A stretch of DNA of 64,000 nt. It comes from Flavobacterium luminosum. GTDB lineage: Bacteria > Bacteroidota > Bacteroidia > Flavobacteriales > Flavobacteriaceae. Made by a program: the position numbers and the translations under genes. The stretch is taken from positions 186,001 to 250,000 of the forward strand of contig NZ_JAMLJM010000001.1 of assembly GCF_023635005.1 (NCBI RefSeq). The letters are read 5' to 3'. Positions within the stretch are counted from its first letter, which is position 1, and each line of letters starts with the position of its first letter. Positions 43,258-52,851 of the stretch are shown here, in pieces. Under the pieces are notes generated by a model. It was not told the DNA's origin and made no database searches. It was given only the letters and a program-made list of their open reading frames with translations.

Positions 43258-44409
43258 TTGAGTTTGAAGCCAATATCCTATACTATATATACCTCTACCA
43301 ACGAATTACCTAAAAACTGGAACGAAACTGCTTCCGGGAATATTTTCTTGGAAAAGTCTTATCTTAAAGTTTTAGAAAAATCGGCACCCACAAATATGAA
43401 ATGCTTATTCATAGGCATTTTTGAACAAGAAACATTACTTGGCATCGTTTTAGCACAATTTCTTGAAGTCAACAAACTGGAATCTTTTGGAGAACGAGAC
43501 CGATGTATAAAAACCACCATCAGAAACTTTGTTTTTAAAAGGTTTGCCTCTAATGTTTTGATTTTAGGTAATAATATGATTACTGGTCAAAATATGTATG
43601 CCTTTAATCGGGTTTTGGATCCAAGAAGCATTAGTGAATTACTTTGGCAGTGTTCCAAGGAGATTGTCGCCTATTTCAAGAAAAAAAACACTCCAATTCA
43701 CCTTGTTTGTTTTAAAGACTTTCACCAAAATGAAGCAGTCTATTTAAAAAAACATCATTTTAAACCATTATTTCATTTTGATGTACAACCCAATATGGTG
43801 TTTGAACTAAATCCTATGTGGAAACAACAATCGGATTATGTCGCTGATTTTTCAAAAAAATACCGCAATCAATACAAGCGAGCCTCTCATAAATTTACTG
43901 GAATTACTATTAAAGAATTAGGAATCGATGAGATTCTTCAGCACGAAGAGCGAATATATGAGTTGTATCATCATGTAGCCAAAAACGCACCATTTAATAC
44001 TTTTTTCCTTGCTAAACATCATTTTTCGACGTTTAAAAAAGAACTTTCCAATCAGTTTTTAATTTACGGGTATTTCTTCAACGAAAAACTCATTGGTTTT
44101 CACACGCTTTTACTCAATGGTGAGATTCTAGAAACCTACTTTTTGGGATACGACAAAGATCTTCAGAAAGACAAAATGCTCTATTTGAACATGCTGTATG
44201 CGATGACAGAATTCGGTATTAAAAATAATTTTAAGAAAATCATCTTTGGAAGAACCGCTCTAGAGATTAAAAGTTCTATTGGGGCCCAACCCGAAACAAT
44301 GTCTGGATTCATTTTTCACACCAATACATTCATCAATCGATTTATTGGTAAAATTTTTAACCAATTGGAACCTAAAACCGTTTGGCAACAGCGACATCCT
44401 TTTGTTTAG
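43258..44409 (+). CDS. GNAT-fold (peptidoglycan bridge/acyltransferase-like) protein
   Basis: A 383-residue cytoplasmic protein with two GNAT-like halves, as in FemABX and BioF2-like proteins: LFIGIFEQETLLGIVLAQF (about 50-68) and FLIYGYFFNEKLIGFHTLLLNGE (about 275-297) are the paired strands, and KKYRNQYKRASHKF (about 201-214) is the Arg/Lys helix between them. The precise transfer reaction cannot be assigned. It begins at TTG 43258, because no in-frame ATG occurs until codon 47 and a promoter box lies 13 bases upstream. The frame is intact. Confidence 0.75.
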   Translation: MSLKPISYTIYTSTNELPKNWNETASGNIFLEKSYLKVLEKSAPTNMKCLFIGIFEQETLLGIVLAQFLEVNKLESFGERDRCIKTTIRNFVFKRFASNVLILGNNMITGQNMYAFNRVLDPRSISELLWQCSKEIVAYFKKKNTPIHLVCFKDFHQNEAVYLKKHHFKPLFHFDVQPNMVFELNPMWKQQSDYVADFSKKYRNQYKRASHKFTGITIKELGIDEILQHEERIYELYHHVAKNAPFNTFFLAKHHFSTFKKELSNQFLIYGYFFNEKLIGFHTLLLNGEILETYFLGYDKDLQKDKMLYLNMLYAMTEFGIKNNFKKIIFGRTALEIKSSIGAQPETMSGFIFHTNTFINRFIGKIFNQLEPKTVWQQRHPFV

Positions 44410-44424
44410 TTGGATTTACGCTAT

Positions 44425-46341
44425 TTACCCTTCCAACTCCATTTGAACCATTTCCCAATCCTCTAACAATTGTTCTAAATCTTTTTTCTTCTTTTCATAA
44501 GCCGAAAAGAAAGAAGCATCTTGCATTAGTTTTTCATAATTTTCAGCCAATGCCTTATCATCCTTTTGAATTTCATTTTCTAACTGTTGAATCTGATTTT
44601 CAATTTTAGACAATTTGTTTTGCAATGTTTTTTGAGCTTTCTGCTCTTCGTAAGAAAGTGTTTTTTTCTCGACCTTCTTTTCTACTTCCTTTTTAACAGA
44701 TGGCACGTCCTTTTTTTCCACTTCGCGGAAATTATCCACATTACGCTGTTCCAAAAAGAAGTTAATATCTCCTAGATACTCTTTTATTTTTTGATCTTTG
44801 AATTCATAAACGGTATTTGCCATTCCTTGTAAGAAATCACGATCGTGAGAGACCAGGAGCAATGTTCCTTCAAACTTTTGCAACGCTGCTTTTAAGACGT
44901 TTTTCGACTTAATGTCTAAGTGGTTGGTAGGCTCATCCATCAACAATACATTAATCGGTTGTAGCAATAGTTTACACAATGCCAAACGATTTCTTTCGCC
45001 TCCTGAAAGGACTTTTACTTTTTTCTCGACATCATCCCCTCTGAATAAGAAAGCACCTAACATGTCTCGAACTTTAGAACGATTTGTGTCGGTCGCTGCT
45101 TCCAACATAGTATCTAATAAGGTTTTTTCTCCATCTAGGTATTCCGCCTGATTTTGGGCAAAATATCCCAATTGTACGTTATGTCCTAATTTAATGGTTC
45201 CATCGTATTCAAACTCGTTGACAATAGCTTTAATAAAGGTTGATTTCCCTTGACCGTTTTGCCCAACAAAAGCTATTTTACTACCTCTTTCTACCAAAAG
45301 CGAAATGTCTTTCAGAATAGTTTTATCACCATATGCTTTGGTAACATGCTCCGCTTCCACTACTACTCTACCCGGTGTTACGGAAACCGGAAATGAAATG
45401 GACATAACCGAATTATCATCTTCATCGACTTCGATGCGTTCGACTTTATCTAATTTTTTAATTAACGATTGCGCCATGGAAGCCTTAGAAGCTTTCGCAC
45501 GAAATTTCTCGATTAACTTTTCTGTTTCTTCTATTTTCTTTTGTTGATTTTTCTGAGTCGCCAATTGTTTTTCTCGAATCTCTTCTCGTAACAACAAATA
45601 TTGAGAATACGGTTTATTGAAATCGTAAGCTTTTCCAAGGGAAATTTCAATAGTTCTGTTGGTCACGTTGTCTAAAAACATTTTGTCGTGAGAAACAATC
45701 ACTACAACACCGGGAAAAGACTTCAGGAAACTTTCCAACCAAATAATACTTTCTATATCTAAGTGATTCGTAGGCTCGTCAAGAAGTAAAATATCATTTG
45801 ATTGCAACAATAATTTAGCCAATTCAATTCGCATACGCCATCCTCCCGAAAAAGTATCCGTTTGATTATTGAATTCTTCTCTTTTAAAACCTAAACCTAA
45901 AAGAATTTTTTCTGTGTCACCTACATAATTATAACCACCTAATATTTCATAATGGTGTTGCACGTCACTCAATTGCTCAATCAATTCTGAATATTCAGCA
46001 CTTTCGTAATCTGTTCGGGTAGCCAATTGATGATTAATGTCGTCGATACGCAATTCCGCTTTTTTGATCTCTTCAAAAGCCTGATAAGCTTCTTCAAGCA
46101 CACTTCTTCCTTTGACGAAATCGATATCCTGACGTAAGAAACCAATTTTCACTTCCTTTTCAGTTGCAATACTTCCTGAGTCTGGTTTGATGTCACCAGC
46201 AAGAATTTTAAGCATCGTAGATTTTCCCGCACCATTCTTTCCAACAAGACCAACTCGATCCCCTGCACCCAAACGAAACGTTACTTCCTCAAACAAATAA
46301 GTACCACCAAAAGAAACGGACAAATTGTGTATATTAAGCAT
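44425..46341 (-). CDS. ABC-F ATPase, Uup-like
   Basis: A 638-residue soluble protein with two ABC domains and no membrane segment, the ABC-F form that acts on ribosomes. Both domains have intact Walker A (GKNGAGKST about 36, GQNGQGKST about 357), signature ([10 protein letters not shown] about 165, [10 protein letters not shown] about 445) and Walker B with [10 protein letters not shown] (about 190) or [10 protein letters not shown] (about 467). The C-terminal tail from about 545 is a Lys/Glu-rich coiled coil, a Uup feature. It diverges from the DUF983 gene. Confidence 0.92.
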   Translation of the reverse strand: MLNIHNLSVSFGGTYLFEEVTFRLGAGDRVGLVGKNGAGKSTMLKILAGDIKPDSGSIATEKEVKIGFLRQDIDFVKGRSVLEEAYQAFEEIKKAELRIDDINHQLATRTDYESAEYSELIEQLSDVQHHYEILGGYNYVGDTEKILLGLGFKREEFNNQTDTFSGGWRMRIELAKLLLQSNDILLLDEPTNHLDIESIIWLESFLKSFPGVVVIVSHDKMFLDNVTNRTIEISLGKAYDFNKPYSQYLLLREEIREKQLATQKNQQKKIEETEKLIEKFRAKASKASMAQSLIKKLDKVERIEVDEDDNSVMSISFPVSVTPGRVVVEAEHVTKAYGDKTILKDISLLVERGSKIAFVGQNGQGKSTFIKAIVNEFEYDGTIKLGHNVQLGYFAQNQAEYLDGEKTLLDTMLEAATDTNRSKVRDMLGAFLFRGDDVEKKVKVLSGGERNRLALCKLLLQPINVLLMDEPTNHLDIKSKNVLKAALQKFEGTLLLVSHDRDFLQGMANTVYEFKDQKIKEYLGDINFFLEQRNVDNFREVEKKDVPSVKKEVEKKVEKKTLSYEEQKAQKTLQNKLSKIENQIQQLENEIQKDDKALAENYEKLMQDASFFSAYEKKKKDLEQLLEDWEMVQMELEG

Positions 46342-46383
46342 ATTTTTGTGACTAAGATTACCTAGGCAATTAATAAAATTAAG

Positions 46384-46391
46384 TACCTTTG
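46384..46391 (+). promoter_or_regulatory. Promoter -7 box of the DUF983 gene
   Basis: TACCTTTG, 16 bases before the ATG at 46408. Confidence 0.5.
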
Positions 46392-46407
46392 ATTAAAATT
46401 TTTGCAA

Positions 46408-46797
46408 ATGTTAAAAAAAGGATCGAAACTAAATAGCATTTTAACAGGAAGTTGTCCAAAATGCCAAGAAGAAAGTATGTATGTTAGCAATAACATGTAT
46501 AATCCCAACTATACTATTAAAATGAATGAAAGCTGCAGTCATTGCGGAACTCATTATAAAATTGAGCCTTCTTTCTTTTATGGGGCGATGTACGTGAGTT
46601 ATGCTGTAGGTGTAGCTTTTGGTGTAGCTGCTTTTGTGATTTTTTATTTTTTCTTAAAATCTGACTTAAAAACAGCGTTTATTGGTATCTGTGGTACTTT
46701 ACTAGGATTTATGCCTATAATCATGCGTTTGTCTAGAAACATCTGGATTAACTTTTTCGTTAGTTATGATAAAGACTGGAAAGAACACAAACATTAA
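46408..46797 (+). CDS. DUF983 zinc-ribbon membrane protein
   Basis: A 129-residue protein with a four-Cys zinc ribbon (CPKCQEES about 16-23 and CSHCGTHY about 43-50) and two membrane helices (about 60-85 and 91-110). DUF983 proteins are small membrane proteins of unknown role. A TTG lies two codons upstream in frame, but the ATG at 46408 suits the promoter box. Confidence 0.9.
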   Translation: MLKKGSKLNSILTGSCPKCQEESMYVSNNMYNPNYTIKMNESCSHCGTHYKIEPSFFYGAMYVSYAVGVAFGVAAFVIFYFFLKSDLKTAFIGICGTLLGFMPIIMRLSRNIWINFFVSYDKDWKEHKH

Positions 46798-46806
46798 AAT
46801 CTTTTT

Positions 46807-46844
46807 AAACACCTTCCATAGTCATAACTAACGGAAGGTGTTTT
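46807..46844. terminator. Bidirectional terminator
   Basis: AAACACCTTCC pairs with GGAAGGTGTTT across a 15-base loop, with T runs on both sides. It lies between the convergent DUF983 and FAD oxidoreductase genes. Confidence 0.82.
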
Positions 46845-46853
46845 CGAAAAAGC

Positions 46854-47918
46854 CTATTCTTTTTTTCTAATTCCTAGTTTTTTATAAAATCGTTCTATAT
46901 TAATATTAGGATCTAAGTCAATATTAGATTCTATCTTCTCAAACAAGGCCTTAGCCAACCAAGGTCCTAACATTACCCCTCGCGTTCCTAAGCCATTTAG
47001 GACATGGAGATGCTCATAAAGATAATGAGTCCCAACCAAAGGTCTTCTGTCTTTTACTGTTGGACGTACTCCTGCAAAATGCTTTATTATTTCAAAATCA
47101 CAATCAATTAGTTCTTTAAGATTATTAATCAGCTCTTTCTTCCCTTCCTCTGTAGGCAGATCTGTTTTATCCTCCCAATTGTAAGTAGCTCCAACTTTGA
47201 ATAGTTGATCTCCTATGGGCAAGATAAAAATACTCGATTTTAAGATCACGTCTAGATTAAGTTCAGGCGCCTTAATAATTAGTAATTCACCCTTCGTGCC
47301 ATCTAGCGGTAAAAAATTGAACCAAGGATTTTTAATCAATCCAAAACCTTCTGCGAAAATAATTTCTTTCGCTTTGTAATTATCATAAGTAACAAAATCT
47401 TGATCAATAAGAAGTTTCGTATAATCAAAACTATTAGTATCAAAAGAATTATTGTGAATTAAAAATTCCTTGTAATGATCTAATAACAGAGAAGTATCAA
47501 CATAGCCCGTATGCAAAACTTCACCAAATCCAAATTCAGAATCAATAGACTGATAATTTCTTTGAATAATCGTAGAGGATAAAAATGGAGCTAAATTAGG
47601 TCTATCAGCCGCCTGAAACCAATTGTTCTGTTCTTCGATAGAAGCAAATTTGCGATAAACCGGAATAGGAAAATCAAACTGAATTTTTATTTTGTCTTCT
47701 ATTGCTTTGTAGAAAGGCAGACCTAATTCAATTTGCTCTTTAGCTTTCCACACCTCACTAAATCGTTTTAAAATTACTGGGTTATACAACCCTCCTGCCA
47801 CTCTAGAAGACGACGTGGAATTATCGTCTATTACTACAAAACTCTTGTTATTTTGTAAACACAATTCGGCAAAACAAATACCGGCAATACCAGACCCAAC
47901 TATAATATAATCTAACAT
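46854..47918 (-). CDS. FAD-dependent oxidoreductase, DAO/DadA-like
   Basis: A 354-residue flavoprotein of the D-amino acid oxidase-like fold. The FAD site GSGIAG is at residues 8-13, with a second dinucleotide-type segment VVIDDNSTSSSRVAGGLYNPV (about 28-48, shortened: the SRVAGG part is the conserved Arg-Gly stretch). Near the C-terminus, HFAGVRPTVKDRRPLVG and LNGLGTRGVMLGPWLA are the usual substrate- and FAD-closing regions. Substrate unknown: a glycine- or amino-acid-type amine is likely, but a thiamine-like or tRNA-modifying role cannot be excluded. Transcribed in the direction opposite to DUF983. Confidence 0.88.
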   Translation of the reverse strand: MLDYIIVGSGIAGICFAELCLQNNKSFVVIDDNSTSSSRVAGGLYNPVILKRFSEVWKAKEQIELGLPFYKAIEDKIKIQFDFPIPVYRKFASIEEQNNWFQAADRPNLAPFLSSTIIQRNYQSIDSEFGFGEVLHTGYVDTSLLLDHYKEFLIHNNSFDTNSFDYTKLLIDQDFVTYDNYKAKEIIFAEGFGLIKNPWFNFLPLDGTKGELLIIKAPELNLDVILKSSIFILPIGDQLFKVGATYNWEDKTDLPTEEGKKELINNLKELIDCDFEIIKHFAGVRPTVKDRRPLVGTHYLYEHLHVLNGLGTRGVMLGPWLAKALFEKIESNIDLDPNINIERFYKKLGIRKKE

Positions 47919-47922
47919 GGTA

Positions 47923-47930
47923 CAAAAATA
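47923..47930 (-). promoter_or_regulatory. Promoter -7 box of the FAD oxidoreductase gene
   Basis: TATTTTTG on the minus strand, 4 bases before the start codon and overlapping the T run of the gldN terminator. Confidence 0.4.
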
Positions 47931-47960
47931 AAAAACTCCAGCTTTAAACTGGAGTTTTTT
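47930..47960 (-). terminator. Terminator of the gld operon
   Basis: AACTCCAG-TTTAAAG-CTGGAGTT type stem (arms 47934-47941 and 47949-47956) followed on minus by T residues, 22 bases past the gldN stop. Confidence 0.85.
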
Positions 47961-47982
47961 ATGAATTTGGAGAAATTAACTA

Positions 47983-48978
47983 TTAGTAATTCCACATATC
48001 TTGTTCGAAATTACGAATTTTATCTTTAACTCTTTCAGATTCTAACAACTGCATTAAAGAGTTATCTGTCATGTATCTTGCAATCTCTCTATCATTGTAG
48101 ATATTCTCTTCCTTATAAGTTAAGGCGTTGAAACGGCGAGAATTTAACAAATGATCGTAAGAAACCGGCATTGATGAATTTTTATCGTTGAATGCTTTCC
48201 ACTCGTGTAATAATTCACGTGCATCTGGGTAGAAAACCCAAAATAATTCGATGTAATCTTTTTCTTCTTCCGATTTACCCATAGTATAAACGTCTGGAAT
48301 AACTGGACAGATTCCTAAGATTCTGTAACGAAGATCTGATTGTCTTTTGTCAAAATACCATACTCCAACAATTTTGTAATCAGAAACATCAATTGAAGCT
48401 AAATCAGTTTTGTTGATATATTCAGGAGAGATAAATTTAGTAGCAGGAATTACTTTAGTTTCCACACCAACTTTTTTTCTTTTTTTCCCTTTTCCTTCAT
48501 AGATAGGAACTTCAACTGTACGAGAGCGGTAAGCATCAATATCAGTATTCATTTCCTCTCTACCGGCATCAGTAGTATCAATTTTAGTTAATGAAGCATT
48601 AATATCTTTTAATGTTTTCTTTTCTCTAAAATAACTATCAGAATAAACCTCTGTAATCTTACCAGATTTAATTCCTTTCACTAATACATCGTATAATGAA
48701 CGACGATCAGCACCAATATTGATAGTATCTATTGGGTAGTATAATGGAAAGTTGATTCTCTCATCAAGATCGATAATTTCCCAAACTTTCTTTGACATTA
48801 AGATATCACGATCATCTACATAACCGTACTCTAATGGTTTGTCGTTATCTTTTAATTGTTGAGCTGCAGACTTAAGCCCTATTTCTTTAGGAGTCTTAGC
48901 ATTCAATAAATTTGATTGTGCGAAAGATACCGCACTACCAGATAAAAAAACAACTAATAATAAATTTCTCCAATTCAT
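47983..48978 (-). CDS. gldN: Type IX secretion/gliding protein GldN
   Basis: A 331-residue periplasmic protein with a signal peptide (to about residue 20, VSFAQ). Its sequence matches the GldN/PorN family (GYVDDRDILMSKKVWEIIDLDERINFPLYYP, about 52-82, in short the DDRDILMSKKVWE segment). GldN binds GldK to form the ring under the outer membrane that is part of the type IX export channel. It ends the gldK-L-M-N order in transcription, as in Flavobacterium johnsoniae, and is followed by a terminator. Confidence 0.95.
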   Translation of the reverse strand: MNWRNLLLVVFLSGSAVSFAQSNLLNAKTPKEIGLKSAAQQLKDNDKPLEYGYVDDRDILMSKKVWEIIDLDERINFPLYYPIDTINIGADRRSLYDVLVKGIKSGKITEVYSDSYFREKKTLKDINASLTKIDTTDAGREEMNTDIDAYRSRTVEVPIYEGKGKKRKKVGVETKVIPATKFISPEYINKTDLASIDVSDYKIVGVWYFDKRQSDLRYRILGICPVIPDVYTMGKSEEEKDYIELFWVFYPDARELLHEWKAFNDKNSSMPVSYDHLLNSRRFNALTYKEENIYNDREIARYMTDNSLMQLLESERVKDKIRNFEQDMWNY

Positions 48979-49030
48979 AATTTTTATTATTTGAGACGTT
49001 TAAAATAATTTAAACGAAATATACATTTTG

Positions 49031-50566
49031 TTATTGTACTTCGTAAGTACAAGATGAAACTCTCTTAGCTACTTGATCAATTCCAGAGAAACTAGCTTTG
49101 ATTTCAGAAATCACCACTACGTCACCTCTTTGTGCTTTTTGAATAGCAGCTTTAGCTCTTCCATCCATTTTGTTACCAGAAACTACAATTGTAGGTTGTC
49201 CAGGAACTTTAACATTGAATTGTGTTACGTTAACATTTACAGGGAAATCGAAATCTTCCATTACTGCAGAAATTGAACACACTTCTAAGTTAGATTTAGA
49301 ACCTTTAGCAGCCACCTCACCACGGATTTTTCCAGTTGGAGCAGGTAAACCTTTAATTCTGAATTCTCTCTTATCATTTACTGTTTTACCATCAGGTAAA
49401 GTAGCACTAACATTGATCATTACAGTGTTTCCAGGACCTGGTTTCAAAACATATTTTCCAGCGGCACCTGCAGGTGATAAACCTGGAGCAGTAGCTTTTA
49501 CTTTGTCAGAACCAACACCAGCAAATGAAATAGTCATTGGGTTAGGTACTCCACGATATACTACATTCATTTTATCAGCAGAAATAGTAGCTGAATTTGG
49601 ACGAGGAACAACAACATATTTACCTTGGAATTTCAAAGGAATATTCTTTCCATCTTCTAAGAATGTAAATTGACCGTTGATAGTTTGCTCTCCAACGCTA
49701 CCTGCTGTTAATGAAATTACAGCTTGACCGTTTTCTAATTTACCTGGACCTTGGAAAGAAGTTGGTTTAGTGTTTTCGTCATAACGACCTAAAACAACTT
49801 TACCTTTTACATTTTCTCCTTGGAAATATGCATTTTTCTCAAGAACTACAATAGCTTGGTAATTGCTGTAAGAAGCTGCTTGAACCGCTGCTTTTCCTAA
49901 AGCTGCACTGATTACATCAGACTCCGCTTTTTTAGCATCATTTTGCCAAGCAGATAACTTCGCTAATGAAGCAATTGCAGGGAAACCTTTAAAGTGGTAG
50001 CTTAAATATTTGTCTTTTAAACCTTCTTTATTTGGCACATCAGATACATCGAATTTTTTTGTTACCTCGTTTAAGATCGCAGAATATTTTTTCTCAGAAC
50101 CTAAAGCGGCTTTCATTTCAGCCTTGTAAGCTTCAATAGCAGCAATAACTGCCTCTCCTTCTTTAGTGTAACCTTCTCCACTGAACCATGCATTATCAAG
50201 GTTATCCCCTTTATCCATAGCTTCATATGGCAATTTTCCGCTTTCTTCTTTTTCTACTCCTTCTAAAACTTTAACTTTTAAAGTTCCAACAAAATCGTAG
50301 AATTTTTTAGTTGCAGCCTCTACTTTGTGAGCCGTAATTGCTGCTGCAGCGAATTCTCCTTTAGCTTCTGCTGCTTTAGTATCAAGAGCAAGTAACATTT
50401 GCTCATTTGTAGTCTTAGAAGCTTCATTAGCACCTTCGAATTTTTCATTCATCAAACCGAAAGCAGATAAAACTTCTTTTGACATATTCATTGCCAACAT
50501 CGCGATGAAAACCAAGTACATTAGGTTAATCATCTTCTGTCTAGGGGTTAATTTTCCTCCTGCCAT
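49031..50566 (-). CDS. gldM: Type IX motor protein GldM
   Basis: A 511-residue inner-membrane protein with one N-terminal helix (about 12-30; MINLMYLVFIAMLAMNM) and a long periplasmic part made of four domains; PTGKIRGEVAAKG (about 405) and GMNP-like loops belong to the C-terminal, ring-contacting domain. GldM spans the periplasm as a rotor shaft and transmits proton-driven rotation from GldL to the GldKN ring. Placed 52 bases before gldN and 53 bases after gldL in the same direction. Confidence 0.96.
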   Translation of the reverse strand: MAGGKLTPRQKMINLMYLVFIAMLAMNMSKEVLSAFGLMNEKFEGANEASKTTNEQMLLALDTKAAEAKGEFAAAAITAHKVEAATKKFYDFVGTLKVKVLEGVEKEESGKLPYEAMDKGDNLDNAWFSGEGYTKEGEAVIAAIEAYKAEMKAALGSEKKYSAILNEVTKKFDVSDVPNKEGLKDKYLSYHFKGFPAIASLAKLSAWQNDAKKAESDVISAALGKAAVQAASYSNYQAIVVLEKNAYFQGENVKGKVVLGRYDENTKPTSFQGPGKLENGQAVISLTAGSVGEQTINGQFTFLEDGKNIPLKFQGKYVVVPRPNSATISADKMNVVYRGVPNPMTISFAGVGSDKVKATAPGLSPAGAAGKYVLKPGPGNTVMINVSATLPDGKTVNDKREFRIKGLPAPTGKIRGEVAAKGSKSNLEVCSISAVMEDFDFPVNVNVTQFNVKVPGQPTIVVSGNKMDGRAKAAIQKAQRGDVVVISEIKASFSGIDQVAKRVSSCTYEVQ

Positions 50567-50619
50567 TTTCTCTTAATTAGTTTTGTTAATAAATACGATT
50601 ATGATTTAGTTAAAACTAA

Positions 50620-51264
50620 TTAACCTCTATTACTCATTGCAGAAAGCATACCTCCATAAACATTGTTTAATGTAGCAATGTTAGAAGTCATTGATTGCAT
50701 TTGTTCTTTTAATTTGGCAGCATTTTCAGCTATTTCTTTGTTAGCTTCAGCGTTACGAGCCGCACTGTCTAATTGTAATTTGTATAATCCGTTTAATGAT
50801 TCCATAGCAGCTGCTGCAGTAGTCATTTCTTCAGCATATTTCTTTTGAGAAGCAATAGCATCAACTGTAGGAGAAATACTTTTTGCAGCTCCTTCGAAGT
50901 TTTTAATACTGTTTCCTAAACTAGCCATTAACTCACCGTCAATTTTAGCTTCTTTAAGCATTGCGTCTAATTTTTGAGACAACAATCCTTGAGCATCAGT
51001 TGCTTCTTCTTTTTTCGCTTTTGGTTTAGCTTGACCACCTGCTAACTCAGGGTATACTAAAGTCCAGTCTAATTCATGCTCTACCGGTTCGAATGCAGAT
51101 AATGCGAAAATTGCTGCCTCTACCAATAATCCAATAGATAACATTAAAGTTCCAGTTAAAGGTCCAATTTCAAAGTGAGTAATTTTGAATAATGCTCCAA
51201 TAATTACTACTGCTGCTCCCATACCGTAAGCGAAGTTCATTGTTTTTTTGCTTAAAATCGCCAT
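50620..51264 (-). CDS. gldL: Type IX motor protein GldL
   Basis: A 214-residue inner-membrane protein with two N-terminal helices (about 10-28 and 35-57) and a cytoplasmic coiled-coil tail (about 80-210). The GldL Glu that carries protons in the helix is likely in HFEIGPLTG or EAAIFALSAFEP (about 30-60). It forms a pentamer round GldM's helix. Just upstream (11 bases before its start) lies a pentanucleotide microsatellite. Confidence 0.96.
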   Translation of the reverse strand: MAILSKKTMNFAYGMGAAVVIIGALFKITHFEIGPLTGTLMLSIGLLVEAAIFALSAFEPVEHELDWTLVYPELAGGQAKPKAKKEEATDAQGLLSQKLDAMLKEAKIDGELMASLGNSIKNFEGAAKSISPTVDAIASQKKYAEEMTTAAAAMESLNGLYKLQLDSAARNAEANKEIAENAAKLKEQMQSMTSNIATLNNVYGGMLSAMSNRG

Positions 51265-51274
51265 AATAATAAAT

Positions 51275-51298
51275 TTAAGTTAAGTTAAGTTAAGTTAA
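51275..51298. repeat. TTAAG microsatellite upstream of gldL
   Basis: Four perfect TTAAG units and a partial fifth, between the gldK stop and the gldL start codon. Slippage changes the gldK-gldL spacing by five bases. Confidence 0.9.
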
Positions 51299-51332
51299 TA
51301 TAAATATTTGTGTTTGGTTTAATATTAAAATT

Positions 51333-52727
51333 TTATCGAACAGATTTTGAACCTCCTGTTACATCTGTTCCCATATAATCTTGAATAGTACGGAAACCGA
51401 TATAACTTCTTGCAGAATCAGCATATTCGAAATCACGAGTACTCACTTGTAAGTAATAAGAAACATCTTTCCAAGAACCACCGCGAGTTACTTTACGCAT
51501 ATTTTTTTGATCTGATACGTTTGGATTCATTGTAGAAACGAAATCGTATGCTGTTGGATCATAAGAAGAGTCTGTCCATTCTGCAACGTTACCTGCCATG
51601 TTGTACAAACCGTAATCATTAGCTTCGTAAGCATCAACTTCTACAGTATACAAAGCATCATCAGCTGCATAATCTCCACGTACTGGTTTAAAGTTCGCTA
51701 AATAACAAGAACGATCATTTTTCGCATAAGGTCCTCCCCAAGGATACGTACCTGATTCAAGACCTCCACGAGCCGCATACTCCCATTCCGCTTCAGTTGG
51801 TAATCTATACTGATTCACAAAATCTTGACGACGCTCTTTTCTAGCTATATTATGATATAAAGTTCTCCATGCACAAAATGCTTTTGCTTGTTTCCAGCTC
51901 ACCCCAACAACTGGATAATCCCCATAAGCTTGATGCCAAAAATAATCATTGTGCATAGGCTCGTTGTAAGAATAAGCAAAATCTTTAATCCAAACAGTAG
52001 TATCTGGATAAACCGCTACTTCTTCCTGACGAATAAATTCTTTTCTTTTACCTACTTTAGCTTTAGCTGCAGCTTGAATATCCATCCAAGAATAACGGAA
52101 TTTCAAGTTCTCTACTCTCAAAGTTCTAAGACCATTGTAAGCTTCCTCAATTGGAGTATACATTGAATCCATTACTTCTGTGTAGTATGCATCAGGATAT
52201 TCACTTGTTTTCCATTTTAATGGAATTTTGTTGTTCAACTTTCTACCCGCATAAGGATCATCAGCAGTTCCTAAGCTGTAATAGTTATCATACATATACT
52301 TATCGTACACACTCATATTAGTAGTATCAGCATCTAAGAAAGCGTAATCTGCAATACTACCACCTTTTTTAGACTTAGATTTCGGATCATTTTTTTGTCC
52401 CAACTCATCCGCTGTAATCGCCAATCTCATTCTTACGATTGAATCTCTTACCCAGTGCACAAACTGTCTGTACTCGCTATTACTAATTTCAGTTTCATCC
52501 ATATAGAACGAACGAACCGTTACTGTTTTTGTTGGCGCATCCTGAACATTTGCCAAATCATCATCAGATTTACCCATGATGAAAGCACCTCCAGGAATCA
52601 AAGTCATACCATAAGGCTTTTCTGGATGCCAAGGTTTCCCTTTCACACCTACCAGTTGACCATTGTCTTTTGATCCGCAGCTGTATAAAAATGTGACTAA
52701 TACTGCTAATAAAATGAACTTCTTCAT
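51333..52727 (-). CDS. gldK: Type IX secretion lipoprotein GldK
   Basis: A 464-residue outer-membrane lipoprotein (lipobox YSC, Cys17) of the formylglycine-generating enzyme (SUMF1) fold (about 35-445); GRRL-like ends include TRGGSWKDVSYYL (about 420) and AGNVAEWTDS (about 385). No enzyme activity is known for GldK; it forms the ring with GldN. I start at the Met at 52727 rather than the one nine codons upstream, because it gives a proper lipoprotein signal peptide. Confidence 0.95.
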   Translation of the reverse strand: MKKFILLAVLVTFLYSCGSKDNGQLVGVKGKPWHPEKPYGMTLIPGGAFIMGKSDDDLANVQDAPTKTVTVRSFYMDETEISNSEYRQFVHWVRDSIVRMRLAITADELGQKNDPKSKSKKGGSIADYAFLDADTTNMSVYDKYMYDNYYSLGTADDPYAGRKLNNKIPLKWKTSEYPDAYYTEVMDSMYTPIEEAYNGLRTLRVENLKFRYSWMDIQAAAKAKVGKRKEFIRQEEVAVYPDTTVWIKDFAYSYNEPMHNDYFWHQAYGDYPVVGVSWKQAKAFCAWRTLYHNIARKERRQDFVNQYRLPTEAEWEYAARGGLESGTYPWGGPYAKNDRSCYLANFKPVRGDYAADDALYTVEVDAYEANDYGLYNMAGNVAEWTDSSYDPTAYDFVSTMNPNVSDQKNMRKVTRGGSWKDVSYYLQVSTRDFEYADSARSYIGFRTIQDYMGTDVTGGSKSVR

Positions 52728-52851
52728 ATAAATTGGGGTTATGTATGTATTCATAAAATTTTAAGGCGTAAACCTATTTATTTATTTTCTAAAAAACAAT
52801 TTTTTTTCATAAAAAAATCTTAAAACCTCTAACCGCTCTTTTCAGAACTTT

